A stretch of DNA of 64,000 nt from Flavobacterium sp. (GTDB lineage Bacteria > Bacteroidota > Bacteroidia > Flavobacteriales > Flavobacteriaceae): contig JADBYA010000002.1 in the NCBI GenBank assembly GCA_020403245.1, positions 186,001 through 250,000 of the forward strand, given 5' to 3'. The notes beneath the pieces are model-generated. The model saw only the letters and a list, made by a program, of their open reading frames with translations. It ran no database searches and was not told where the DNA came from. Made by a program: the position numbers and the translations under genes. Of this stretch, positions 1 to 9,042 are shown one piece after another (position 1 is the stretch's first letter; the number at the start of each line of letters is the position of its first letter).

Positions 1-668
1 TCCAATAAATTCTCAACACGTTGTTTTGCCATTCCGCCAGGTTGTGGGTTTGGTTTTCCGTCGTTTTGATTTTTATTTTCTTTATTATCCTTTTGACCTT
101 CTTTATTATCTTTGTCTTTCTGATCTTTATCCTTGTCTTTGCCTTTATCCTTGTCCTTGTCTTTCTCTTTCTTTTGGTCTTCTTTTTGATTTTTCTTGTC
201 TTTGCTTTTATCGTCGTTTTTCTTAGGCGGATTGTCTTTTAGCATTTTTTTAGCCAAAGCAAAATTATACCTCGTTTCTTCATCGGTAGGATTATTTCGC
301 AATGCATTTTTGTATGCTTCAACAGCATTCGAATAATCTTTGTCTTTCATAAAAGTGTTCCCAATGTTATGAAAGGCATTGTGTTTTTCTTCACGTTTTT
401 TGGCCTTTTTCAATGCTTTTGCATAATGAAGTTTGGCTTCTGCAGCTTGATTTTGTTTATAAATGGAATTTCCTAAATTATAGGATGCTATTGATTTTTT
501 AGGGTTTTTAGATTCCGAAATTCTATATTCAGCTTCAGCATCATCATATTTTTTATCTGAAAACGAGTCGTTTCCTTTTGGCAAATTTTTATCCTTTTCT
601 TGAGCATACAATTCTCCCAACCCACATAGCGAGAAAAGTAAAATGAATATGAAATATTTTTTAATCAT
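1..668 (-). CDS. batC: TPR protein BatC of the Bat operon (partial, C-terminus outside window)
   Basis: The reading frame starts at the ATG at 668 and runs off the left edge, so about 222 codons are visible. Residues 1-23 form a signal peptide ending LYAQ. Two or three TPR-like helical repeats follow, roughly residues 30-145, with phrases such as YNLGNSIYKQNQAAEA and FHNIGNTFMKDKDYSNAVEA. After about residue 150 the protein becomes a low-complexity tail of Lys, Asp, Glu, Gln and Asn, encoded by the imperfect repeats at 60-240. It lies 44 bases after the vWA gene on the same strand, in the position of BatC (TPR) in the Bacteroidetes moxR-bat operon. Bat proteins are linked to aerotolerance and envelope stress, but their biochemical role is unsettled. 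Assignment to BatC rather than BatE rests on gene order. Confidence 0.8.
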   Translation of the reverse strand, partial: MIKKYFIFILLFSLCGLGELYAQEKDKNLPKGNDSFSDKKYDDAEAEYRISESKNPKKSIASYNLGNSIYKQNQAAEAKLHYAKALKKAKKREEKHNAFHNIGNTFMKDKDYSNAVEAYKNALRNNPTDEETRYNFALAKKMLKDNPPKKNDDKSKDKKNQKEDQKKEKDKDKDKGKDKDKDQKDKDNKEGQKDNKENKNQNDGKPNPQPGGMAKQRVENLL

Positions 669-712
669 CTTTTTTGTTTTAGTTCCTGCCCTTTGTAGAG
701 GTTAGGTGGGTC

Positions 713-1750
713 TTATTCTTTTTCGTTAAATAAATTCATTTTTTTTACCCATTTTGTTTTTCTTTCCAAAAGGAAAATATCCAAAAATAACAGAAAAAAG
801 CCAAAGCCCAAAAACCATTGAAACTGCGATTTGAAATCGGTCATTTGTGTGCTTTCAAATTCCGTTTTTTGAATATTATCCAAAGCATTTTTAACATAAT
901 CCAAAACTGCTTTGGTTGAATTTCCATCTACATAACCACCATTGGCACTTTTGGCAATTGTTTTTAAAACTTCGGCATTTCTTTTGGTAATTACGACATC
1001 ATTATTTTGGTCGCGTTGAAAACTCTCTACTACGCCATTTCTTTTTAATGGAATGGTTCCTCCATTTTCTGTACCAACTCCAATGGTTAGAATTTTTAAA
1101 CCCACTTTTTTGGCTTCTTCCGCTGCGTCTTGAGCAGCATCAGAGTGATCTTCACCATCTGTAATGATGATGAGCAACTTGTTGGTTTTATCTTTTTTGT
1201 CAATATAGGTTGTGGCTAAATTTATTGCTTGGTCAATTGATGTTCCTTGCGCCGAAATCATTCCGGGATTCATACTTTGTAAAAACATTTTGGCCACACC
1301 ATAATCAGTTGTTATTGGTAATACCGGGAAAGCACTCCCAGAATAGGCAATAATTCCAATTCTATCGCTGCCCAATTGATTGATGATTTGTGAAACTAAT
1401 TGCTTACTTTTTTCCAATCTACTTGGAGCAACGTCTTCAGCTAACATACTTTTGGAAACATCCACTGCAAAAATGATATCTATTCCTTCTCTTTTTACGG
1501 TTTCTAATTTGGTTCCTATTTTTGGGTTCACCAAGCCAATTATTAAACAAGTTATTCCCAATAGTGCCACGACTAATTTCAAAACTGGTTTCAAAACAGA
1601 TTTTTCTGGACTAAGTTTTTTCAATAATTCTAAATCGCCAAATTCTTTTTGTTTTTTTCTTTTCCAGAATTGAATATACAAGAAAAGCATCGTCATTACT
1701 GGAATGACAATCAAGAAATATAAATACCCTTTTTCTTCTAACTCGTACAT
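713..1750 (-). CDS. batB: vWA-domain membrane protein BatB
   Basis: A 345-residue vWA protein. The frame opens further upstream at 1789, but those 13 residues read through an intergenic repeat, so the ATG at 1750 (MYELEEKGYLYF) is preferred. Hydrophobic segments at about residues 9-27 and 55-75 and a C-terminal one (FFLLFLDIFLLER) give the usual Bat topology, with the vWA domain outside the membrane. The metal-ion-dependent adhesion site is intact: DVSKS for DxSxS, plus TDGEDHS. It is the second vWA gene of the operon, after batA. vWA domains mediate metal-dependent protein contacts, and BatA and BatB are thought to act together in a membrane complex with MoxR and DUF58 partners. The family is clear; the A/B naming follows order. 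Confidence 0.85.
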   Translation of the reverse strand: MYELEEKGYLYFLIVIPVMTMLFLYIQFWKRKKQKEFGDLELLKKLSPEKSVLKPVLKLVVALLGITCLIIGLVNPKIGTKLETVKREGIDIIFAVDVSKSMLAEDVAPSRLEKSKQLVSQIINQLGSDRIGIIAYSGSAFPVLPITTDYGVAKMFLQSMNPGMISAQGTSIDQAINLATTYIDKKDKTNKLLIIITDGEDHSDAAQDAAEEAKKVGLKILTIGVGTENGGTIPLKRNGVVESFQRDQNNDVVITKRNAEVLKTIAKSANGGYVDGNSTKAVLDYVKNALDNIQKTEFESTQMTDFKSQFQWFLGFGFFLLFLDIFLLERKTKWVKKMNLFNEKE

Positions 1751-1812
1751 ATTTTCTAAAATTTCAATTTCTAAAATTCCAAATTCCAAATATTGTTCCT
1801 AAAATCCCTTAC

Positions 1813-2012
1813 TTGGAATTTGCGATTTGTTTTTTTGAATTTTTTTATCATATTAAAAACATTAAAATCCAAAATTTGCCCTAAACCAGATAATTGGAAT
1901 TTGCGATTTGTTTTTTTGAATTTTTTTATCATATTAAAAACATTAAAATCCAAAATTTGCCCTAAACCAGATAATTGGAATTTGGGATTTGTTTTTTGGA
2001 ATTTTTATACCA
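1813..2012. repeat. 81-bp tandem repeat between batA and batB
   Basis: Two identical 81-base units at 1813-1893 and 1894-1974 are followed by a partial, diverged third unit from 1975 to about 2012. Each unit begins TTGGAATTTGCGATTTG and ends CTAAACCAGATAA. The period is a multiple of three, so the repeat creates open but non-genic frames on both strands. It fills the gap between the two vWA genes inside an otherwise tight operon, and the third unit overlaps the last bases of batA. AT-rich arrays with this wording are common between flavobacterial genes; any function is unknown. Confidence 0.9.
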
Positions 2013-3009
2013 TACTTTTATAAATCGTATTTCTTAATCCAAATTCTATCAAAACTAATCCTAATGCAATCCAAACAAACAACCTGTATTTTTCGTCATA
2101 GTCATAGAACTTTAACTCTTGAATTTCGGTTGTTTCCAGTTTATTAATTTCGTTGTATATCGATTCTAATTTATCGTTACTATTGGCTCGGTAATATTTA
2201 CCGCCAGTGTTTCGGGCTATAGCTTGCAGTAAATTAACATCAATTTCAACAGGCATCATTTTGAAAAGAAAACCACCGTTTGGCGCATAAGCATAAGGAA
2301 ACATGGCGTTTCCATTGGTTCCTATTCCGATAGTGTATACTTTAATTCCGTATTCTTTTGCAATTTGCGAAGCGGTTTCGGGCTCAATAAATCCGGCATT
2401 ATTTACACCATCCGTTAAAAGAATGATGACTTTACTTTTTGCTTTGCTGTCTTTTAACCGATTCACAGCGGTGGTCAATCCCATTCCTATTCCCGTCCCA
2501 TCCTGAATAACATTGTCGTATTTTATTCCTCTTAATGCTTCTTGTACCACTGCTTTATCACTGGTAACGGGGGTTTTTGTATATGCCTCGGCAGCGTAAA
2601 CCACAATTCCTATTCTATCATTTGGTCTTCCTTCCACAAAACGAGTGGCTACTTTTTTTAGGGCTTCCATTCGGTTAGGTTTTAAATCTTTGGCCAGCAT
2701 ACTTCCTGAAACGTCCATAGCCATCACTATATCTATTCCCTTGGTAGATTTGGTTTGGCTACTAATATCAACTTTCCGGGGTCTTGCCAATGCGATGATT
2801 AAAGAGCTTAAAGCTAATAATCGCAACACAAATAAATAGGGTTTTAATTTTGCTACTAATGATTTTTGTGCTTTAAAACCTTTTACAGAACTTATTTTCA
2901 ATGTGGCCGATAGCTGTTTTCTTTTCCAAAAATGCCATAAAACAGCTGCTGGAAGTAATAAAAACAACCAGAAAAATTCAGGATTTAAAAAACTCACTTC
3001 TTTTAGCAT
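2005..3009 (-). CDS. batA: vWA-domain membrane protein BatA
   Basis: A 334-residue vWA protein with transmembrane segments at about residues 13-28 (FWLFLLLPAAVLWHFW) and 57-75 and a C-terminal one before IEFGLRNTIY. The MIDAS motif DVSGS at about residue 96 and the TDGVNN loop near residue 200 are intact, so metal binding should be preserved. Its ATG overlaps the stop codon of the upstream BatD-like gene by one base (TAATG), which suggests translational coupling. The last codons lie in the third, partial unit of the 81-bp repeat. It is the first of two paralogous vWA genes in the Bat operon and probably pairs with BatB at the membrane. Confidence 0.88.
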   Translation of the reverse strand: MLKEVSFLNPEFFWLFLLLPAAVLWHFWKRKQLSATLKISSVKGFKAQKSLVAKLKPYLFVLRLLALSSLIIALARPRKVDISSQTKSTKGIDIVMAMDVSGSMLAKDLKPNRMEALKKVATRFVEGRPNDRIGIVVYAAEAYTKTPVTSDKAVVQEALRGIKYDNVIQDGTGIGMGLTTAVNRLKDSKAKSKVIILLTDGVNNAGFIEPETASQIAKEYGIKVYTIGIGTNGNAMFPYAYAPNGGFLFKMMPVEIDVNLLQAIARNTGGKYYRANSNDKLESIYNEINKLETTEIQELKFYDYDEKYRLFVWIALGLVLIEFGLRNTIYKSMV

Positions 3010-4637
3010 TATTGCGTTACTTTTAATTCAACCGAATTTAATATTCTTTCCTTAATTTGTTGCCCGTATTTGTCATCCTCTCGATGTAAAATCAAGATTT
3101 GTTGTAAGCCGTTATTTTGTCCAAAAAGCAGTAATTCATAATACATTTTAGTCGATTTGCCTTTAATTTTATTGAGAACTGTCATTGTTCCGTATGCTTT
3201 TTTCCCTTTGATGCCTTGTTGCGTATCAAAGTCTTCGGTTTTGACAATAATGTTTTGTGCGCCCTGACTTTCCAAAGATTTTAAAAATGCTTCGGCTGCT
3301 TTTTCCAAGTCCAACTGTACTTGTTGCTTGTAAATAAGTGTTGAAACACCAATATTGAAATCTTCTAAAATACTTCCATATTCAAAAAGTTGCATGTCCT
3401 TGATTAAAGCAGCGGCATCTTTTGGAAGTGTTTTGGAAGCATCCATTCTTTTTAAAACTTTAGGAGTTTCTATTTTTACACCCGGATTACCATATTCGCT
3501 ATAAATCCATTCCCCTTCTACTAAATCTTTGGTGGGGTGACCAAGGAAATTATCTTTCACATAATCAAATCCTTTCAAATAAATTAAGCTCAAAACAAAA
3601 AGCATCAACATTCCAAGAACAATTCCAATAGTAGTGATAATTCTAACGCGTTTTTGTTTTTTCAATTTTTGCAAACGTGCTAGTTCTTTTTGTTGTTCGT
3701 TCCAAAGTGCCAATTCATCATTATCTTCCACAACTTCAGGAATTGATTTATGAATGGTTATTATAGAACTGGAGATGCGTTTTTTGTCTTCTTCAATTTC
3801 AAAATCAAGCGGTTTTACTTTGGCAAATTTTACCAAATCGGCTTGTTTTAAAACCTTTTCTAAATTCTCTACTGTTTCGTTAGATAGCTTTAATTTCTTT
3901 TGTTTAGCCGCTTTTCGTAATGCTTCAATCAGCTCCGAAGTGGTACTTTCCATAGCCGGAATGTGTATTTCTTCTTCAATGTAATTTCGGGCAATATCGG
4001 TTAATTCCGAATAGTAATTTTTGATTTCGCCTTTTTGCCAAAGTTCTTTTTTTTCTAATTGTTGCAATAAAGAGGTTGCTTTTTCAATTGGCGATTTAAA
4101 AATAATTGCTTCAACTTTGGGTTCGCTTTGTCTTTTTTTGATGTATTTGTAAACGAAATAACCAATTACGCCAATTGCTAACAAAATCAATAGATAAATC
4201 CACCATGAACCTAACGGACTTTCTACTAGAGCAATGTCTTTGATGTCGTACATTTTTTGTTTGAGTGTATCGACTTTTACGTCATTTACTTCCACTTTGA
4301 TGCTATCAGAAAAAGAGGGTTTACCATTAATCAAAACAGGAATTCTGGGAATGGTATATTTTCCACTGTCAAATTGGGTTAAGCCATATTTTTTAATCAG
4401 TTCATAGCGCGCACCGTTTTCAACAGTATCTATTTTATAAGACTGGATCACTTCCAAAGCACCAAAAAATTTGGCATTTGGAAATTTCACTTTCGACAAT
4501 GTATCGACATCCGTTTTCAAGGTAAGCTTGAATTCGGCACCAATTTTTTTCTTGGTAGAATCAATAGAAGTCGTTACTTTTTGGGCAAAAAGCGTAGTTG
4601 ATAAGAGTAGAAATAATATGTATAGTTTTAATTTCAT
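3009..4637 (-). CDS. BatD-like membrane protein of the Bat operon
   Basis: A 542-residue protein with a signal peptide (cleavage near LFAQ, residue 19). The extracytoplasmic N-terminal region of about 130 residues has BatD-like beta-rich character (phrases such as SGKYTIPRIPVLINGKPSF). Transmembrane segments lie at about 148-165 and 335-352. Between them is a charged, helical, probably cytoplasmic region, and the C-terminal 190 residues form another soluble domain. It sits between the DUF58 gene and batA and overlaps batA by one base. Position and N-terminal pattern fit the BatD (oxygen tolerance) family. It could equally be given a generic label such as DUF4381-type protein, so no symbol is assigned. 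Confidence 0.65.
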   Translation of the reverse strand: MKLKLYILFLLLSTTLFAQKVTTSIDSTKKKIGAEFKLTLKTDVDTLSKVKFPNAKFFGALEVIQSYKIDTVENGARYELIKKYGLTQFDSGKYTIPRIPVLINGKPSFSDSIKVEVNDVKVDTLKQKMYDIKDIALVESPLGSWWIYLLILLAIGVIGYFVYKYIKKRQSEPKVEAIIFKSPIEKATSLLQQLEKKELWQKGEIKNYYSELTDIARNYIEEEIHIPAMESTTSELIEALRKAAKQKKLKLSNETVENLEKVLKQADLVKFAKVKPLDFEIEEDKKRISSSIITIHKSIPEVVEDNDELALWNEQQKELARLQKLKKQKRVRIITTIGIVLGMLMLFVLSLIYLKGFDYVKDNFLGHPTKDLVEGEWIYSEYGNPGVKIETPKVLKRMDASKTLPKDAAALIKDMQLFEYGSILEDFNIGVSTLIYKQQVQLDLEKAAEAFLKSLESQGAQNIIVKTEDFDTQQGIKGKKAYGTMTVLNKIKGKSTKMYYELLLFGQNNGLQQILILHREDDKYGQQIKERILNSVELKVTQ

Positions 4638-4742
4638 TTTATTGTTATTTAACCACTAAGTTCGCTAGGTCAGCACTATGAGCACGAAGGAAAATCTTTG
4701 TGACCATTGCGCCTTCATCGTGTTCTTTGTGGTAAAACATTT
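4638..4742. repeat. Degenerate inverted intergenic element (ACCACTAAG type)
   Basis: The gap between the DUF58 and BatD-like genes begins TTTAACCACTAAG and ends CTTTGTGGTAAAA, two imperfectly complementary edges, with GAGCACGAAGG and TTTGTGACC-like words between them. Similar wording occurs at 29588-29712 and near 51570-51650, so this appears to be one copy of a degenerate dispersed element rather than gene-specific regulatory DNA. Confidence 0.45.
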
Positions 4743-5609
4743 TTACCTCGATTTAAAATAACTCAACAATTTTGTCACATAACTTTCATCTACACGAGTA
4801 TTCACTGTACCTGAACCGCATTTTGAAAAGATGTCTTTAAAGTAATTTACTTTGTCGTGATATTCTTTTTCGTAGCTCAATCGCGCTTTTTTAGAACTCG
4901 TATTGACTACCAAAATTTCTCCAGTTTCGGCATCTTCCATTTCCACCATGCCGATGTTTGGCATTTTTTCTTCTCGAATGTCATACACTCGAATTCCTGT
5001 TAAATCATGTTTTTTGGAAGCAATTTTCAGTGTTTTTTCATAATCATCATCGACCATAAAATCCGAAATCACAAATACAATCGCTTTCTTTTTTTGCGTT
5101 CCCGATAAAAACTTCAACGCCTGAGATAAATCTGTTTTGTTGCTTTTGGGCTGAAATTCTATTAGTTCACGGATGATACGCAACACGTGTGATTTTCCCT
5201 TTTTTGGCGGAATGTATAACTCGATTTGGTCGGAGAATAATACCAATCCGATTTTATCATTATTTTGTGTAGCCGAAAACGCCATGGTTGCAGCAATTTC
5301 GGTTACAATTTCACTTTTCAATTGGTTTTTGGTGCCAAAACTTTCTGAACCCGATATATCCACCATTAACATCATGGTCAATTCGCGTTCTTCTTCAAAA
5401 ACTTTTACATGCGCTTCATTGTATCGCGCCGTAACATTCCAATCAATAGTGCGAATATCATCTCCATATTGGTATTGACGCACTTCGGAAAAAGTCATCC
5501 CACGCCCTTTAAACGACGTATGATATTCACCCGAGAAGATGTGATCGCTCAATCTTCGGGTTTTGATTTCTATTTTGCGAACTTTTTTGAGTAAGTCTTT
5601 GGTTTCCAT
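4743..5609 (-). CDS. DUF58 domain protein
   Basis: A 288-residue cytoplasmic protein without a signal peptide or membrane segment. It carries the DUF58 signature GRGMTFSEVRQYQYGDDIRTIDWNV split over residues 36-60 (key part DIRTIDWN), followed by a vWA-like fold with DISGSE in the MIDAS position near residue 92. DUF58 proteins are constant partners of MoxR AAA+ ATPases and are thought to act as adaptors for the membrane-bound Bat proteins. Here it lies directly after moxR, as expected. The 84-base gap to moxR holds two short hairpins. Family assignment is firm; its molecular activity is not known. Confidence 0.88.
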   Translation of the reverse strand: METKDLLKKVRKIEIKTRRLSDHIFSGEYHTSFKGRGMTFSEVRQYQYGDDIRTIDWNVTARYNEAHVKVFEEERELTMMLMVDISGSESFGTKNQLKSEIVTEIAATMAFSATQNNDKIGLVLFSDQIELYIPPKKGKSHVLRIIRELIEFQPKSNKTDLSQALKFLSGTQKKKAIVFVISDFMVDDDYEKTLKIASKKHDLTGIRVYDIREEKMPNIGMVEMEDAETGEILVVNTSSKKARLSYEKEYHDKVNYFKDIFSKCGSGTVNTRVDESYVTKLLSYFKSR

Positions 5610-5622
5610 TTTCCCATCCTAA

Positions 5623-5683
5623 CCTTCCCAAAGGGAAGGAAATGTTATTAAAATAAGGTTATTAAAAGTCCTCCTTTGGAGGA
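5623..5683. repeat. Two short hairpins between moxR and the DUF58 gene
   Basis: CCTTCCC-AAA-GGGAAGG (5623-5639) and TCCTCC-TTT-GGAGGA (5669-5683) are perfect small inverted repeats in the otherwise short moxR-DUF58 gap. Neither is followed by a clear T-run on the minus strand. They may be mRNA processing or attenuation hairpins, or remains of a repeat element. Confidence 0.55.
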
Positions 5684-5693
5684 TTTAGGAGGA

Positions 5694-6698
5694 TTAAGGC
5701 ACTTCAATTTCATTTACAATTTTGTTGATAATGTCAACCGAAGTAATGTTTTCGGCTTCGGCTTCGTAGGTAATTCCAATTCTGTGACGCAATACATCAT
5801 GAACTACAGCACGAACATCTTCTGGAATTACATAACCACGACGTTTGATGAAGGCATAACATTTAGCAGCATTTGCCAAATTGATACTTCCACGAGGAGA
5901 AGAACCAAAGCTGATTAAGGGTTTTAAACTTTCGAGTTTATATTTTTCAGGATAACGAGTAGCAAAAATAATATCTAAAATATATTTCTCGATTTTTTCA
6001 TCCATATACACTTCACGAACGGCTTCTTGTGCTCTAAGAATTTGGTCTACAGAAACCACTTGGTTTACTTTTTCATTTGCCCCTTTCAAATTTTGACGAA
6101 TTACCATACGTTCTTCATCCATTTTTGGATAATCAATTACTGTTTTTAGCATAAAACGATCTACTTGAGCTTCTGGTAAAGGATATGTTCCTTCTTGCTC
6201 AATTGGGTTTTGAGTCGCTAAAACCAAAAACGGTCTTTCCAATTTGAAAGTAGTGTCACCAATGGTAACTTGTTTCTCTTGCATAGCTTCTAAAAGCGCC
6301 GATTGTACTTTGGCTGGAGCACGATTAATCTCATCGGCAAGAACGAAATTGGCAAAAATGGGTCCTTTTTTTATCGAAAATTCATTGGCTTTAATGTTGT
6401 AAATCATGGTTCCTACAACATCGGCTGGCAATAAATCGGGTGTAAACTGAATACGGCTAAAACTTCCATGAACAGCTTGTGAAAGGGTATTGATAGCCAA
6501 AGTTTTTGCCAAACCAGGAACTCCCTCTAAAAGAATATGTCCTTGACCCAAAAGGCCAATTAATAAACGTTCTACCATGTGCTTCTGACCAACAATAACC
6601 TTATTCATTTCCATAGTCAATAAATCAATAAAAGCGCTTTCTCTTTCAATTTTTTCATTGATTGCTCTTATGTCTATAGCAGTACTATTCTCTTCCAT
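5694..6698 (-). CDS. moxR: MoxR-family AAA+ ATPase
   Basis: A 334-residue MoxR ATPase (AAA_3 family). The frame extends to 6731, but the ATG at 6698 (MEENSTAIDIR) gives the usual N-terminus. Walker A is GVPGLAKT near residue 64, Walker B LADEINRAP near 122, the sensor region is LATQNPIEQEGTYPLPEAQ, with Arg finger DRF. The C-terminal lid ends after SPRGSINLANAAKCYA. MoxR proteins are chaperone-like ATPases that remodel vWA-containing complexes, and this gene leads the six-gene Bat operon on the minus strand. No clear TAnnTTTG promoter was found in the 250 bases upstream. Confidence 0.92.
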   Translation of the reverse strand: MEENSTAIDIRAINEKIERESAFIDLLTMEMNKVIVGQKHMVERLLIGLLGQGHILLEGVPGLAKTLAINTLSQAVHGSFSRIQFTPDLLPADVVGTMIYNIKANEFSIKKGPIFANFVLADEINRAPAKVQSALLEAMQEKQVTIGDTTFKLERPFLVLATQNPIEQEGTYPLPEAQVDRFMLKTVIDYPKMDEERMVIRQNLKGANEKVNQVVSVDQILRAQEAVREVYMDEKIEKYILDIIFATRYPEKYKLESLKPLISFGSSPRGSINLANAAKCYAFIKRRGYVIPEDVRAVVHDVLRHRIGITYEAEAENITSVDIINKIVNEIEVP

Positions 6699-6947
6699 AA
6701 TTTTATTTTTTCGATGTACAATTAAGTTCAAAATTTTAACATTTCAAAAATCAAAATTTAATCCCTTATGAGATGTTAATAATCCGTTAAAACTTTATAA
6801 AACATCCCAATTTTAAGGATGATTTATGATTTTCTTTTTATAATTTTAAAACCGATTAGGGTTTTGAATTTTTTTTGCAAAAAAAACTATTTCTTTTAAA
6901 AACCCAAAAACCCAATTATTATTAATACAATACTAAAAAATAACGAA

Positions 6948-7814
6948 ATGCAAACTAAACTTTCGCCTATAATTGCCGGCACCATGAATTGGGGAATATG
7001 GGATAAAAAATTGAATACAATCGAAATGGCTCATATTATCAAAGTTTGTGCTGAAAATAAAATAACCACTTTTGACCATGCCGATATTTATGGGAATTAT
7101 ACCACCGAAGCCGATTTTGGGAAAGCATTTAAGCATAGTTTGGTTGATCGAAATACTATTCAATTGGTTTCAAAATGCGGTATCCAACATGTGAATGGTA
7201 GAGCTAACAAGATTAAACATTATGATTATTCAAAAGCGTATATCATTTGGTCAGTAGAAAACTCACTTAAAAATCTGCAAACGGATTATTTGGATGTTTT
7301 ATTGCTGCACCGTCCGAGCCCATTAATGGTGGCAGATGAAATTGCGGAAGCGGTTGCTCAATTAAAAAAAGAAGGTAAAATTATTGATTTCGGAGTGTCA
7401 AACTTTACTTCCTCGCAAACAGAATTATTGCGCCAAAAAACAGAAATTAACTATAACCAAATTCAGTTTTCGGCAACCCATTTTGAAGCCATGTTGGACG
7501 GAAGTTTAGATTATATGCAATTGCACAACATTCGTCCCATGTCATGGAATCCTCTTGGAACCGTTTTTAGAGAAGACATTGAGCAAACCAGACGCTTAAA
7601 AAAAGTGTTGGTGCAATTGGTAGAAAAATACCATTTAGGTTCCGACACTATTTTATTAGCTTGGATTTTAAAACATCCAGCTGGGATTATTCCTGTTGCC
7701 GGCACCGTAAATATTGCTCGAATTCAGGCCTTAATGAAAGCGGTTGAATTGGATTTAGAACAAGAAGATTGGTTTGCCATTTGGACGGAGAGTATGGGAA
7801 ATAAAGTGCCTTAA
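6948..7814 (+). CDS. Aldo/keto reductase
   Basis: A 288-residue NAD(P)H-dependent oxidoreductase of the aldo/keto reductase superfamily, with a TIM-barrel fold. The catalytic tetrad can be read as Asp in FDHADIYG, Tyr in the same motif, Lys in LVSKCG and His in VLLLHRPSP. The cofactor-binding part appears as WNPLGTVF and the late IIPVAGTVNIARIQAL. Length and motifs fit the YdhF-like subgroup of E. coli. The substrate cannot be told from sequence. It is divergent from moxR across 249 bases and is probably transcribed alone; the gap to the next gene holds an inverted repeat. Confidence 0.9.
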   Translation: MQTKLSPIIAGTMNWGIWDKKLNTIEMAHIIKVCAENKITTFDHADIYGNYTTEADFGKAFKHSLVDRNTIQLVSKCGIQHVNGRANKIKHYDYSKAYIIWSVENSLKNLQTDYLDVLLLHRPSPLMVADEIAEAVAQLKKEGKIIDFGVSNFTSSQTELLRQKTEINYNQIQFSATHFEAMLDGSLDYMQLHNIRPMSWNPLGTVFREDIEQTRRLKKVLVQLVEKYHLGSDTILLAWILKHPAGIIPVAGTVNIARIQALMKAVELDLEQEDWFAIWTESMGNKVP

Positions 7815-7822
7815 ATTTACGA

Positions 7823-7886
7823 GGTTAGAAGTACGAAGTACGAAGTCATTGCTTTACTTCGTATTTTGTACTTCGTAAATCGTACT
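7823..7886. repeat. Inverted GAAGTACGAAGT repeat
   Basis: The gap after the aldo/keto reductase carries AGAAGTACGAAGTACGAAGT followed about 15 bases later by ACTTCGTATTTTGTACTTCGT, an imperfect inverted repeat built from short direct repeats. It could fold in RNA and act as a terminator-like structure, but lacks a clean T-run. Confidence 0.5.
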
Positions 7887-7890
7887 TATT

Positions 7891-9042
7891 ATGATAAACA
7901 AACGTCTTCTTATAAAAAACCTACTGGCTCACAATGATGAGAGTAGTTTTTATGACAAGAAGCGACAGTTAAATTTGCATACTAAAGAAGGGAAAGCCAA
8001 GTTTTTAAAACACATTTGTGCTTTGTCAAATTCCAATCCTTCTAACAATTCCTATATTGTTGTGGGTGTGGAAGACCACGATAATGAAATTGTAGGCGAT
8101 GATTTTTTTGACGATAGTCGCATTCAGAATTTGGTCAATGCATATCTGGAAAATCCTCCAAAAATTCAATACGAAAATGTGCCATTCCCCAATTTGCCCA
8201 AAGACAAGGTTGTTGGTCTAGTAACGATTAAACCAAAACATAAAACGTCAAGTTTCAAGAAAAATATTCATACCATTTTAGCCAACACCGTTTTTGTTAG
8301 AGTAGGAAGTAATTCAATGCCTACACAAGATAAAATACCCTATTCGAAACAGAATATTGAAACGGTAATAAGCATTGAAAACAGTTCGCGTAACAGTATT
8401 GCCTATACGCTTGACGGTGTAATGGATTTTATGATTGAACGTCATGGAGATATGATATCTCAGTATAAAGTTTTTAAAGAATTGTTTGTCATTTGTTGGG
8501 CAGGAAATCCCAAAAAAATTAGAGACACTACCTACCTTTCACGAGTAGACATTGAATTAATTAACGAACAAGTAAAACTATTTTACTCTGCGCTAGATGT
8601 GGTTTCTATTGAATATGATGAGAAAAGTTTCACCATTATTGAACACGTTCCTTTGGGATTAAACGACAAAACGAGTTTTTATCCATTAGAACAGCAAAAA
8701 ATCTCTTTTTTTGATAATGGTTATTACAAAATAGAAAATCAAATGCTCTTTGAACCACCTGCATTTAACAAAAAAATGCTGCATCATATTTATAATTCGA
8801 ATCTTGCATTGCTAGATAAGTTAAATAAAGAGGTTTCGATTTCTGAAAGAGAAGTTAAGGATTTAGAGAATCTTCCTTCTACTCTAATGATTTGTTATTT
8901 GAATGGGTTTGAGGAAGCCAAACACAAATTAATTGAAGCCAAACCGCTTTTAAAAGCTCAAAAAAACACTACAGTTTATCTTAGTTTTAAGGAAGCGATG
9001 CGCATTTTAAGGAAAATGAAATACAATAAAAACAATGAATAG
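7891..9042 (+). CDS. AlbA_2 (Schlafen-type) domain protein
   Basis: A 383-residue soluble protein. The N-terminal half, about residues 10-140, matches the AlbA_2 / Schlafen-like pattern: a Glu-Ser-Ser start (NDESSFYDKK), a helix KFLKHICALSNS, then YIVVGVEDHDNEIVG and a later IHTILANTVFVRVGSNS. Such proteins are often labelled ATP-binding, and the fold occurs in regulators and in nucleases of antiviral Schlafen proteins. The C-terminal half is alpha-rich with no recognised motif. The stop codon overlaps the start of the following phosphoesterase by eight bases, implying coupled expression. The true role is unknown. Confidence 0.72.
   Translation: MINKRLLIKNLLAHNDESSFYDKKRQLNLHTKEGKAKFLKHICALSNSNPSNNSYIVVGVEDHDNEIVGDDFFDDSRIQNLVNAYLENPPKIQYENVPFPNLPKDKVVGLVTIKPKHKTSSFKKNIHTILANTVFVRVGSNSMPTQDKIPYSKQNIETVISIENSSRNSIAYTLDGVMDFMIERHGDMISQYKVFKELFVICWAGNPKKIRDTTYLSRVDIELINEQVKLFYSALDVVSIEYDEKSFTIIEHVPLGLNDKTSFYPLEQQKISFFDNGYYKIENQMLFEPPAFNKKMLHHIYNSNLALLDKLNKEVSISEREVKDLENLPSTLMICYLNGFEEAKHKLIEAKPLLKAQKNTTVYLSFKEAMRILRKMKYNKNNE

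Noticed and set aside
21..242. Hydrophobic open frames on the plus strand rich in Phe, Leu, Val
   Set aside because: They are the antisense of the Lys/Asp-rich tail of batC; the composition is a by-product of that low-complexity coding sequence.
1813..2012. Possible CRISPR array
   Set aside because: Units are directly adjacent and long with no variable spacers; a simple tandem repeat. The 51-bp array at 45760 fails for the same reason.
1771..2023. Open frames on both strands across the gap between batA and batB
   Set aside because: They arise from the 81-bp tandem repeat, whose period is divisible by three; the repeated peptide has no start context or domain.
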